Below are positions 37,646-44,937 of a stretch of DNA of 64,000 nt, piece by piece (position 1 is the first letter of the stretch; every line of letters starts with the position of its first letter). The position numbers and the translations under genes were made by a program. The stretch is from Modestobacter italicus (GTDB lineage Bacteria; Actinomycetota; Actinomycetes; Mycobacteriales; Geodermatophilaceae): NCBI RefSeq assembly GCF_000306785.1, contig NC_017955.1:2170001-2234000 (forward strand), written 5' to 3'. The notes below the pieces were generated by a model. It was not told where the DNA came from. It did not search any database and saw nothing but the letters and a program-made list of their open reading frames with translations.

Positions 37646-38688
37646 CGGGCCATCGCCAGGTCGGCGCTGCCCGGCTCGCGGGGGCCGGTCGCCGTCTCGT
37701 CGGCGTCGGGGAGCTGCAGCCGCTCCGGCACCGGGATGTCGTAGAGCTTGGCCGCGTTGAGCCCGAGCACCTTCTTCTTCACCGCGGTGGTCAGCGGCGC
37801 GTACTCGGTCATGTCCTCCGGGATCTGGAAGTCCACGAACCGCTCGACCAGCCACTTCGGCGTCCACAGCGCGTAGTCGCTGGAGAACTGGATCCGGTCC
37901 TCGCCGAGCCAGTAGACGAGCTCGCCGATGATCTGGGCGAAGTAGCGCGGCCGGGTGTGGATGAACGGGATGGCCACCGCGAGCCCGGCGTGCACGTTGG
38001 GCTCCTGGGTGGCGATCCAGCAGAAGTCCTCCAGCCGGGGCAGCCCGCAGTGCTCGACGACGAAGTTCAGGTCGGTGAAGTCGGTCGCCGCGTGGTCGAC
38101 GTCGGCCACGTCGAAGGCGTCCCGGTCCAGCGGCCGGATGGTCGGGCCCTTGTGCACGTGGATGTTCTTGATGCCGAGCTCCCGGCAGACCTCGAGGTAC
38201 TTGTAGGTCCACGGGTCGCTGAGCTTGTAGCCGCGGGAGTCACCGTGCCACTCGGCGGTGTAGAGCTTCACGCCCTTGAGCCCGAAACGCTCGGCGTCGG
38301 CGCGCAGCTGGTCCAGGCCCGCCTCGCCGTTGCGCGGGTCGAAGTTGTGGTTGTAGGTGAGCTTGTCCGGGTGCGCCTGGGTCAGCGCCCAGGCCTCCTC
38401 GGTCTGCCCGAAGCCGCGGTGGTAGAACTCGCCGAGGGCGGCCGGCTGGAAGATGGCGTGGTCGACGATGCCGCCGGCGAAGACGTCCCGCATCAGCCGC
38501 TCGCCGCCCTGGTAGAGGTACTCCTCGTAGGGCCACACCTCGGCCTCGGGGCTGAGGTTGCGGTGGTAGTCGTAGAAGCAGTCGATGAACTGCTTGCCGT
38601 GCACGTTGCGCTGGTTCTCCGGTCGCGCGTCCCACAGCGCGATGTGCGCGTCGACCACGAAGTAGTCCTCGCCGTCCTTGCTGTACAC
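37642..38688 (-). CDS. Amidohydrolase-2 family (TIM-barrel) protein of prm/mim-type accessory cluster
   Basis: A 348-residue Amidohydro_2 protein. It begins 'VYSKDGEDYFVVDAHIALWD'; the usual second His of HxH reads Ala. Highly conserved blocks follow: 'NVHGKQFIDCFYDYHRNLSPE', 'VKLYTAEWHGDSRGYKL', 'NIHVHKGPTIRPLDRDAFDVADV', 'VVEHCGLPRLEDF' and 'IQFSSDYALW'. These match the amidohydrolase downstream of the prmABCD/mimABCD monooxygenase genes, whose exact function is not settled. GTG 38688 has AGGAGG upstream. It is the first gene of the operon and divergent from a MimR-like activator, with an 11-bp palindrome between them. Confidence 0.88.
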   Translation of the reverse strand: MYSKDGEDYFVVDAHIALWDARPENQRNVHGKQFIDCFYDYHRNLSPEAEVWPYEEYLYQGGERLMRDVFAGGIVDHAIFQPAALGEFYHRGFGQTEEAWALTQAHPDKLTYNHNFDPRNGEAGLDQLRADAERFGLKGVKLYTAEWHGDSRGYKLSDPWTYKYLEVCRELGIKNIHVHKGPTIRPLDRDAFDVADVDHAATDFTDLNFVVEHCGLPRLEDFCWIATQEPNVHAGLAVAIPFIHTRPRYFAQIIGELVYWLGEDRIQFSSDYALWTPKWLVERFVDFQIPEDMTEYAPLTTAVKKKVLGLNAAKLYDIPVPERLQLPDADETATGPREPGSADLAMAR

Positions 38689-38775
38689 AGTGGACCTCCT
38701 CGGGGGGCCGGCTCGCACCGCTGCGAGCTGGGTCACACCCGACGCTAGGACGGCGGGCCCGCGGTGACCCCGTCC

Positions 38776-38800
38776 CGGGTGTCTCACTTTGAGACACCCG
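38776..38800. promoter_or_regulatory. Perfect 11-bp inverted repeat, probable operator of the MimR-like activator
   Basis: CGGGTGTCTCA (38776-38786), spacer CTT, TGAGACACCCG (38790-38800). It lies midway between the amidohydrolase operon and the activator gene. The TGTCTCA/TGAGACA core is the kind of site bound by Fis-type GAF-AAA regulators. Its perfection and position make it the likely control site for one or both genes. Confidence 0.75.
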
Positions 38801-38898
38801 CCGGCCCCGGACCCGCGGGGAGGGCGCCGACGATGGTCGGGGAGCGCGGCCCGGGCCTAGAGTCGGCCGCGACGCAACGGCGCGTCAGGAGGTGTCCC

Positions 38899-40377
38899 GT
38901 GGCCGACCGTCCTGCCCTGCCCACCCCGGCGGCCCGTCCGGCGGCCGGGCTGCCGCTGCCGGCGGCGCGCCCCCGCGTGCGCGCGTCCTGGGCGCGCAGC
39001 GAGCGGTACGGCGTCTCACCGGAGGCGGTCGAGGCTGTCTACAGCCCGACGCTGAGCACCGACTCGCTGTTCTACGAGTGCGGCGCCGAGGTGCTCGGCC
39101 GGCTGCACGGCACGCTCGCGGACGAGCCGGTCGGGCTGATGATCACCGACGCCGAGGGGCTGGTGCTGGCCCGCTGGTCCGGTGACCGGGCCATCGACGC
39201 CTCGCTGGACCGGGTGCACCTGGCGCCGGGGTTCTACTTCGGGGAGCGCACCGCCGGCACCAACGGGCTCGGGCTGGCGCTGGCCGACCGGGTGCCGTCG
39301 CTGGTGCGGGCCGGGGAGCACTTCGTCGCGCCGCTGCGCCGCTACACCTGCGCCGCGGTGCCGGTGCTCGACCCGCGCACCGGGGACCTGGTCGGCAGCA
39401 TCAACATGACCACCTGGTCCGACGCCTCCTCCGACCTGCTGCTGGCCCTGGCCCAGTCGGCGGCGGGCAACACCAGCGCGCTCATGCACGTGCGCTCCGG
39501 CGGCCACCCGGAACGGCCGATGCCCCGCGGCGAGGTCTTCCACGTCTTCGCCGACCGGCTGCCCGGCGCCGACCCGTGCCACTCCCGGGCGTGGCCGGAC
39601 GCGCTGGCCGCGGCCCGCGACGCGGTGGCGGCCGGTCGGCTGCTGGCGGTCGTGGGCGAGCCCGGGGCCGGCAAGTCCGCGGTGGCCAGCCTGGCCCGGC
39701 ACGGCGGACGGCGGCGCGAGCGGGTGCTGGTCGCCCGCCCGCCGCAGGCCGCCGACGTCGAGTCCTGGCTCGCGCTGTGGGCACCGGAGCTGACCAGCCC
39801 CGACACCTGCGTGGTCGTCTCCGGCGCCGACGTGCTCCCGGCCTGGGCCGCCGACGAGCTGGCCGCGGTGCTCGGCGCAGCGCCGGCCGGACCGGTGCGG
39901 CCGGTGGTGCTCACCGCGCCGTCGCTGGCCGCCGTCCCGGCGTCGCTGGCCGCGCTGGTCGACTCGGTCGTCGAGGTGCCCGCGCTGCGGCACCGCACCG
40001 AGGACGTCGAGCCGCTGGCGCTGGCCTTCGCCCGCGAGCACCGGCACCGCGACGTGCCGTTCACCCCGCGGGCGCTGCGCGCGCTGGCCGCGCACTCCTG
40101 GCCGGAGAACGTGCGGGAGCTGCGCGCCGTCGTCCGGGAGGCGGTGGCCCGCACCGACGTCGTCGACGTCCACCACCTGCCGCCCGCGGTGCTCAGCGCG
40201 GGCTCCCGGTCGCTGAGCCGGCTCGAGCAGCTGGAGCGGGACGAGATCCTGCGCTGCCTCACCCGGCCGGGCACCACGGCGACCCAGGCGGCCACCGAGC
40301 TGGGCGTCTCCCGGGCGACGCTCTACCGGAAGATCGCCCAGTACGGCCTGCGCGTGCCCGGCCGGGACCAGGCCTAG
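38899..40377 (+). CDS. GAF/AAA+/Fis-type transcriptional activator (MimR/AcoR-like)
   Basis: A 492-residue regulator. It has an N-terminal 'RASWARSERYGV' segment, a GAF domain (about 60-200; 'GLMITDAEGLVLARW', 'ERTAGTNGLGLAL', 'PLRRYTCAAVPVLDPRTGDLVGSINMTTW'), an AAA+-like domain with Walker A 'GEPGAGKSAVA' (about 257-267) but no GAFTGA sigma-54 loop, and a C-terminal Fis helix-turn-helix 'ATQAATELGVSRATLYRKI'. This is the actinobacterial MimR/AcoR architecture. GTG 38899 follows AGGAGGTGTCCC. It is divergent from the amidohydrolase/DUF59/ADH operon and most likely activates it. Its TAG stop shares CTAG with the convergent epimerase stop. Confidence 0.9.
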   Translation: MADRPALPTPAARPAAGLPLPAARPRVRASWARSERYGVSPEAVEAVYSPTLSTDSLFYECGAEVLGRLHGTLADEPVGLMITDAEGLVLARWSGDRAIDASLDRVHLAPGFYFGERTAGTNGLGLALADRVPSLVRAGEHFVAPLRRYTCAAVPVLDPRTGDLVGSINMTTWSDASSDLLLALAQSAAGNTSALMHVRSGGHPERPMPRGEVFHVFADRLPGADPCHSRAWPDALAAARDAVAAGRLLAVVGEPGAGKSAVASLARHGGRRRERVLVARPPQAADVESWLALWAPELTSPDTCVVVSGADVLPAWAADELAAVLGAAPAGPVRPVVLTAPSLAAVPASLAALVDSVVEVPALRHRTEDVEPLALAFAREHRHRDVPFTPRALRALAAHSWPENVRELRAVVREAVARTDVVDVHHLPPAVLSAGSRSLSRLEQLERDEILRCLTRPGTTATQAATELGVSRATLYRKIAQYGLRVPGRDQA

Positions 40378-41234
40378 GCGCCGACCTCGTCGCGCCACGA
40401 GTGCTGCGGGGAGAACCCGAGCACCCGGCGCGCCTTGTCGATCGACAGCAGCGTCTCGTTCGGCCCGACCTCGCGGGCCAGCGGCACCCCCGGGAACTCC
40501 GCGGCCAGCAGCTCGGCGTTGGGCCGGGACATCACCGTGTCGGCGTTGGCCACGATGAAGACGTCCGCGCCCGGGGCGGTGTGCTCCAGCCCGAGCCGGA
40601 CCGCCTGCGCGCCGTCCCGGGCGTCGATGTAGCCCCACAGGTTCCACCGGCGCACCGCCGGGTCGGCGTCGTAGCCGGGGAACGCGGCGTAGTCCTCGGG
40701 GTACATGACGTTGCTGAACCGCAGCCCGGTCATCGACAGGTCCGGGTGCCAGCGGCACAGCTGCCGCGCCAGCTCCTCCTCCAGCGTCTTGACCAGCGAG
40801 TACGTGGTGGTCGGCGCCGGCGGGTACTCCTCGTCGACCGGCACGTAGGGCGGCGGGGTGTCGAAGGGCAGGCCGAGCACGGTCTCGCTGGAGGCCCACA
40901 CGACCTTCCGGACGCCGGCCCGCAGCGCGGCGGTGTAGACGTTGTAGGACGCGGTCGCGTTGTTGGCGAACGTCGCCGCGTTGGGCAGCAGCCCGGGGGC
41001 CGGGACGGCGGCCAGGTGCACCAGCGCGTCCACCCCGTCGTGCCGGTCGTCGATGCCGCTCAGCGCCTCGACGGCCTGCCCGAAGTCGGTGAGGTCGACG
41101 ACGGAGGAGACGACGTCGGTGCGCGGGCTGGGTGCCCGGTCCAGCGCGACGACGTCGTAGCCGTGCTCGACCAGGTCGCTGACCACCGCCCTGCCGAGCT
41201 TGCCGCTGCTGCCGGTGACCGCCACTGTCGTCAT
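40374..41234 (-). CDS. NAD-dependent epimerase/dehydratase family protein
   Basis: A 286-residue extended SDR. The glycine motif is 'VAVTGSSGKLGRAVV', the catalytic YxxxK is 'TTYSLVKTLEEELA', and there are 'VHLAAVPAPG' and 'GLRFSNVMYPEDY' strands. The overall pattern resembles uronate dehydrogenase-like and sugar epimerase-like SDRs, but the substrate is unknown. ATG 41234. The stop codon CTA/TAG is shared palindromically with the stop of the convergent MimR-like gene. Confidence 0.85.
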   Translation of the reverse strand: MTTVAVTGSSGKLGRAVVSDLVEHGYDVVALDRAPSPRTDVVSSVVDLTDFGQAVEALSGIDDRHDGVDALVHLAAVPAPGLLPNAATFANNATASYNVYTAALRAGVRKVVWASSETVLGLPFDTPPPYVPVDEEYPPAPTTTYSLVKTLEEELARQLCRWHPDLSMTGLRFSNVMYPEDYAAFPGYDADPAVRRWNLWGYIDARDGAQAVRLGLEHTAPGADVFIVANADTVMSRPNAELLAAEFPGVPLAREVGPNETLLSIDKARRVLGFSPQHSWRDEVGA

Positions 41235-41291
41235 GCCCGGCCACTGCCCCGCCGGCGCCGGCCGCACACCCCGACCGGGACACTGGGTGCC

Positions 41292-41984
41292 GTGGCCGAG
41301 CCCGTGAAGCCGCTGCGCGACGTCGTGGCCCCCGACCTCGACGTGCTCTTCTGCGGCATCAACCCCTCGCTGCTCTCGGCCGAGCGCGGCCACCACTTCG
41401 CCCGGCCGGGCAACCGGTTCTGGCCCGCGCTGCACCGGGCCGGGCTCACCCCGCGGCTGCTCCGCCCGGACGAGGACGCCACGCTGCCGGAGTTCGGGCT
41501 GGGGGTCACCAACGTCGTCGCCCGGCCGACCCGGACCGCCGCCGAGCTGACCGCGGAGGAGCTGCGGGCCGGCGCGGCCGAGCTCGCCGAGCTGGTCGCC
41601 CGGTTCCGGCCGCGGGTGCTGGCCGTCCTGGGCGTCACCGCCTGGCGGGTGGCCTTCGGACGCCCGCGGGCCGTGCTGGGCCGGCAGCCGGAGCGGGTCG
41701 GCGGCGCGGAGACCTGGGTCGCGCCCAACCCCAGCGGGCTCAACGCCCACCACCAGCTGCCCGACCTGGCGCGGCTCTACGGGCAGCTGCGTCAGCCCCG
41801 CGGGGCGCCCGGGTCCAGCGGCGGCGGGCCGGCCGAGCCGGCCCGGTTCTCGAGCAGCGGCACCGCGCCGGCCGCCCACCCCTTTAGCGCCGGGTCCACC
41901 ACCCGCCAGGCCAGCTCGGCCTCCTCCGCCCCGACCGACGTGGCCGAGCCGCCGGTCAGCACGTCGGTCAGCACCGCGCGGTAG
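41292..41984 (+). CDS. mug: G/U mismatch-specific DNA glycosylase (Mug)
   Basis: About 165 residues form a Mug/TDG-family uracil-DNA glycosylase: 'VLFCGINPSLLSAERGHHFARPGNRFWPALHRAG' contains the GxNPS active-site motif, then 'FGLGVTNVVARPT', 'VLAVLGVTAWRVAFG' and the second motif 'WVAPNPSGLNAHHQ'. The natural end should be near 'LARLYGQLRQ' (about 41790). The frame has no stop there and continues about 65 low-complexity residues to 41984, antisense over the 3' end of the G6PDH-like gene. GTG 41292 starts the frame. The tail may be real translation or the consequence of a lost stop. Confidence 0.85.
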   Translation: MAEPVKPLRDVVAPDLDVLFCGINPSLLSAERGHHFARPGNRFWPALHRAGLTPRLLRPDEDATLPEFGLGVTNVVARPTRTAAELTAEELRAGAAELAELVARFRPRVLAVLGVTAWRVAFGRPRAVLGRQPERVGGAETWVAPNPSGLNAHHQLPDLARLYGQLRQPRGAPGSSGGGPAEPARFSSSGTAPAAHPFSAGSTTRQASSASSAPTDVAEPPVSTSVSTAR

Positions 41985-43096
41985 GCGGCGAGCTCGCCGG
42001 GCGCCCCGTCGGCGCCGGGGCCCTGGGCGGCGGGCTCCAGGGAGATCCACAGCGGGTCGCGGTCGGCGTCGCGGAAGCGCACCGCCACCCCCTTGCGGGC
42101 GGTGCCCACGGCCTTGCCGGTGCGCACCCCGAACCTCGTCCCGGCCCAGCGGGGGACGTCGAGGGCGAGCACCACCTCGGCGTGGGTCTCGGTGCACCGG
42201 GCCGGGGCGACCCCCTCCTCGTCGGCGTAGTCGGGCACGGCGGTGCCGTCGGCCAGCGTGCCCGCGGTGTACCGGGCCCGGCGGGTGCAGGCGGCGGGGT
42301 CGGCGGACGCCAGCCGCAGCGACCGCAGCACGGCCGACCTCGCCGCGGGTAGGTCCGCCGCCGCCGCCGGCGGCTCGAGGGCCAGGGCGACCAGGACCTG
42401 CAGCAGGTGGTTCTGCAGCACGTCGCGCACCGCGCCGGTCCGGTCGTAGAAGTCCGCCCGGCCCTCCAGCCCCAGCGTCTCCTGCCAGACGACCTCCACC
42501 CCGGCCACGGTCCGGCCGTCCTCCGCCGGCCCCAGCTCGCCGGCCGCCCGCCGGTCGAGCAGCCCGGTGACGGCCGGCATCGCCAGGAAGTGGTCGACCC
42601 GGGTCACCGCCCGCTCGTCCCCCCGGCTGACCTCGGCGAGCAGGCCGTTGAGCGCGACGGCGCCGGCCAGGTCGGCGCCGAAGGGCTTCTCCACCGCGAC
42701 CCGGCTCCCCGGCGGCAGGCCGGCCGACCCCAGCCCCCGCAGGGTCGCCGGGAACAGCGCCGGCGGCAGCGCCAGGTAGGCCGCGACCGGCCCGGTCCCG
42801 GTGAAGGCCCCGGCCGCCGCGGCCACGCTGGCCGGGTCGTCGGCGTCGAACCGCCGGTACCGCAGCCGGGCCAGCGCCGCCGCCCGCGCCGCCGCCGGGA
42901 GGTCGGGGGCCGCGGTGTCCCAGCGGGCGGCGACCGAGGCGCGGAAGCCGGCGTCGTCGCCGTCCTGCGCGCCGGCGGCCACCACCTGCAGGTCCGCCGG
43001 CAGCGCACCGGCCGCCTCCAGCCAGGCCAGCGACGGGAGCAGGAACCGGCCGGCCAGGTCGCCGGCGGCGCCGAGCAGCAGCAGCCGGCTGATCAC
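41792..43096 (-). CDS. Divergent glucose-6-phosphate dehydrogenase-family protein
   Basis: A 434-residue G6PDH homologue, shorter than the usual about 500. NADP loop 'LLGAAGDLAGRFLLPSLAWL' and 'VAVEKPFGADLAGAVALN' are typical. The active-site motif, normally RIDHYLGKE, reads 'RVDHFLAMPAV': the His is kept but the Lys is lost. 'TGAVRDVLQNHLLQVL' and 'RTGKAVGTARKGVAVRF' are recognisable. It may be a paralogue with altered substrate rather than the main pentose-phosphate enzyme. The GTG at 43096 overlaps the stop of the upstream M20 gene. Its 3' end overlaps the mug frame by 193 bases. Confidence 0.8.
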   Translation of the reverse strand: MISRLLLLGAAGDLAGRFLLPSLAWLEAAGALPADLQVVAAGAQDGDDAGFRASVAARWDTAAPDLPAAARAAALARLRYRRFDADDPASVAAAAGAFTGTGPVAAYLALPPALFPATLRGLGSAGLPPGSRVAVEKPFGADLAGAVALNGLLAEVSRGDERAVTRVDHFLAMPAVTGLLDRRAAGELGPAEDGRTVAGVEVVWQETLGLEGRADFYDRTGAVRDVLQNHLLQVLVALALEPPAAAADLPAARSAVLRSLRLASADPAACTRRARYTAGTLADGTAVPDYADEEGVAPARCTETHAEVVLALDVPRWAGTRFGVRTGKAVGTARKGVAVRFRDADRDPLWISLEPAAQGPGADGAPGELAAYRAVLTDVLTGGSATSVGAEEAELAWRVVDPALKGWAAGAVPLLENRAGSAGPPPLDPGAPRG

Positions 43097-44439
43097 GGGT
43101 GCTCGAGCACGGCGCCGAGGTCCAGCACGCCGCCGGCCGCCTCGAACTCCGCCCGGGCGGCGGCCAGCACCGCGGGGTCGGCCAGCACGTCCAGCGCGGT
43201 CAGCGCGAGCCCGACCGCGCCGTCGAGCACCGCCCGGTCCCCGGCCGGGGAGGCGGCCGCGGCGGCGAAGCCGGTGGTGTGCATCGAGGTGTCCGGCCCG
43301 GCGATGGCGATCATCGGGTGGATCGAGGGCACCCGGACGCTCACGTTGCCCAGGTCCGTCGACCCGGCCAGCGACGCCGGCGTGACCCCCGGCGGCAGCG
43401 CGGTGCGCCCGCGCCGGGCCTGGTGCCGGGTCCAGCGCGCGGCGAGCTCGAGGTTGGCCCGGATCGGCAGGTAGGCCGGCAGCTCGTCCCAGTGCAGCTC
43501 GTACCCGCAGCCGGTCATCGCCGCCGCGGCCACCGCGATCGCCTCCACCCGGCGGCTGAGGTCGGCCAGCGTCTCCGGCGTCGCCGAGCGCACGTAGTAC
43601 AGCGCGCTCGCGGTCTCCGGGACGACGTTGGGCCGCTGCCCGCCGTCGGTGATCACCCCGTGCACCCGGTCGCTGTCCGGCACGTGCTGGCGCAGCATCG
43701 CGACGCCCTGGTACATCGCCACCACCGCGTCCAGGGCGTTGCGGCCCATGAACGGCTGGGCGGAGGCGTGCGCGGCGATGCCGGTGTAGGTGACCCGGAG
43801 CTGGCGGCGGCCGAGGAAGGGCTGCACCGCGGCGTCGTAGGAGAACGGGTGCAGCATCACCACCGCGTCCACCCCGTCGAAGGCGCCGTCCCGGGCCATC
43901 AGCTCCTTGCCGCCGCCGCCCTCCTCGGCCGGGGTGCCGAGCAGCAGCGCCGTGCCCGGGACGCTGCCGTCGGCCAGCACGGCGGCCAGGCCGAGGAAGG
44001 CGCCCACCGCGGCCGAGCAGATGACGTTGTGCCCGCAGCCGTGCCCGATGCCCGGCAGCGCGTCGTACTCGGCGAGCACCGCCACGGTCGGGCTCCCGCT
44101 GCCGGCACGCGCCCGCAGCGCGGTGTCCAGGCCGTGCACGCCGACCTCGGCGTCGATCCCGTGCCGGGCCAGCAGCTCGGCCACCGCCCGCACCGACCGG
44201 TGCTCGGCGTAGCCCTCCTCGGGGTGGGCGTGCAGGTCGGCGCTGAGCGCCAGCAGGTCGGGCCCGGCCGCCTCCACCGCCTGCTCGGCCCGGTCGAGCA
44301 GCGCCGCCGGGGCGCCGGCGTGCGGGGAGGACAGCGGCTCGGCGGTGGCCGCCGCCCGCTCGGTCGCCGCCCGCAGCTGGTCGAGGTGGTGCCGGTCGGC
44401 GGGCAGGGGGGTCCGGGTGTCGCCGGCGTCCTCGGTCAC
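43093..44439 (-). CDS. M20-family amidohydrolase (aminoacylase / p-aminobenzoyl-glutamate hydrolase-like)
   Basis: A 448-residue M20D metallopeptidase-like hydrolase. Metal ligands are in 'LSADLHAHPEEGYAE', 'GIGHGCGHNVI' and 'GTPAEEGGGGKELM', with 'MLHPFSYDAAV' and the C-terminal 'IAGPDTSMHTTGFAAAA'. The dimerisation domain block is 'TGIAAHASAQPFMGRNALDAVV'. Relatives cleave N-acyl amino acids or p-aminobenzoyl-glutamate; the substrate is unknown. The N-terminal about 45 residues are an extra linker. GTG 44439 starts the frame. It overlaps the G6PDH-like gene by GTGA, so the two form an operon. Confidence 0.87.
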   Translation of the reverse strand: MTEDAGDTRTPLPADRHHLDQLRAATERAAATAEPLSSPHAGAPAALLDRAEQAVEAAGPDLLALSADLHAHPEEGYAEHRSVRAVAELLARHGIDAEVGVHGLDTALRARAGSGSPTVAVLAEYDALPGIGHGCGHNVICSAAVGAFLGLAAVLADGSVPGTALLLGTPAEEGGGGKELMARDGAFDGVDAVVMLHPFSYDAAVQPFLGRRQLRVTYTGIAAHASAQPFMGRNALDAVVAMYQGVAMLRQHVPDSDRVHGVITDGGQRPNVVPETASALYYVRSATPETLADLSRRVEAIAVAAAAMTGCGYELHWDELPAYLPIRANLELAARWTRHQARRGRTALPPGVTPASLAGSTDLGNVSVRVPSIHPMIAIAGPDTSMHTTGFAAAAASPAGDRAVLDGAVGLALTALDVLADPAVLAAARAEFEAAGGVLDLGAVLEHP

Positions 44440-44538
44440 CCCCCGTGTCTACCGGGGCGCCGCGTCTCCCGCACGGCGCGCCCCGGCCCACCGGCGTTAG
44501 GGTCCGACGGTGATCAACCGCGGGCTCCGGGGTGCCGG

Positions 44539-44925
44539 GTGAACCTCGAGAAGGTCGTCTTCGGCTTCTTCGTGACCCTCGCCGCCACGCTGAACTTCGG
44601 GTTCTTCATCGGCGACATCGCCGACCCGGAGCTGCACAACGAGTACGAGCTGTTCGCCGCGGTCGTGGTCAACCTGATCGCCACGGTGCTCAAGTTCGGT
44701 GACCGCACCCAGATCGGCGCGGTGCACCTGGCCACCAGCCTGGTCGCCGACCTGCAGCTCATCGCCGCCACGGTGTTCTGGGTCTTCGCCGCGCACGTCT
44801 CCAGCGCGGGGCTCACCGCGGGGGCGACCGCCAGCATCGTGTCGCTGTCCGGCGGGGCGCTGGTCGCCAACGTCGTGTCGCTGGTGCTGCTGGTCATCGA
44901 GACCAGCTCGTTCCGCCGTTCCTGA
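44539..44925 (+). CDS. Small membrane protein (DUF6394-like) paired with potassium channel
   Basis: A 128-residue membrane protein with about four hydrophobic segments: 'VVFGFFVTLAATLNFGFFIGDI', 'LFAAVVVNLIATVLKF', 'LIAATVFWVFAAHV' and 'ALVANVVSLVLLVIETSS'. It resembles the DUF6394 family, which lies next to TrkA-N-type potassium channel genes. The GTG at 44539 follows a GGGGTG region. The channel gene starts 12 bases after its stop, so it is probably an accessory subunit or partner of that channel (inference from position). Confidence 0.75.
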   Translation: MNLEKVVFGFFVTLAATLNFGFFIGDIADPELHNEYELFAAVVVNLIATVLKFGDRTQIGAVHLATSLVADLQLIAATVFWVFAAHVSSAGLTAGATASIVSLSGGALVANVVSLVLLVIETSSFRRS

Positions 44926-44937
44926 GGGCGGGCGGCG

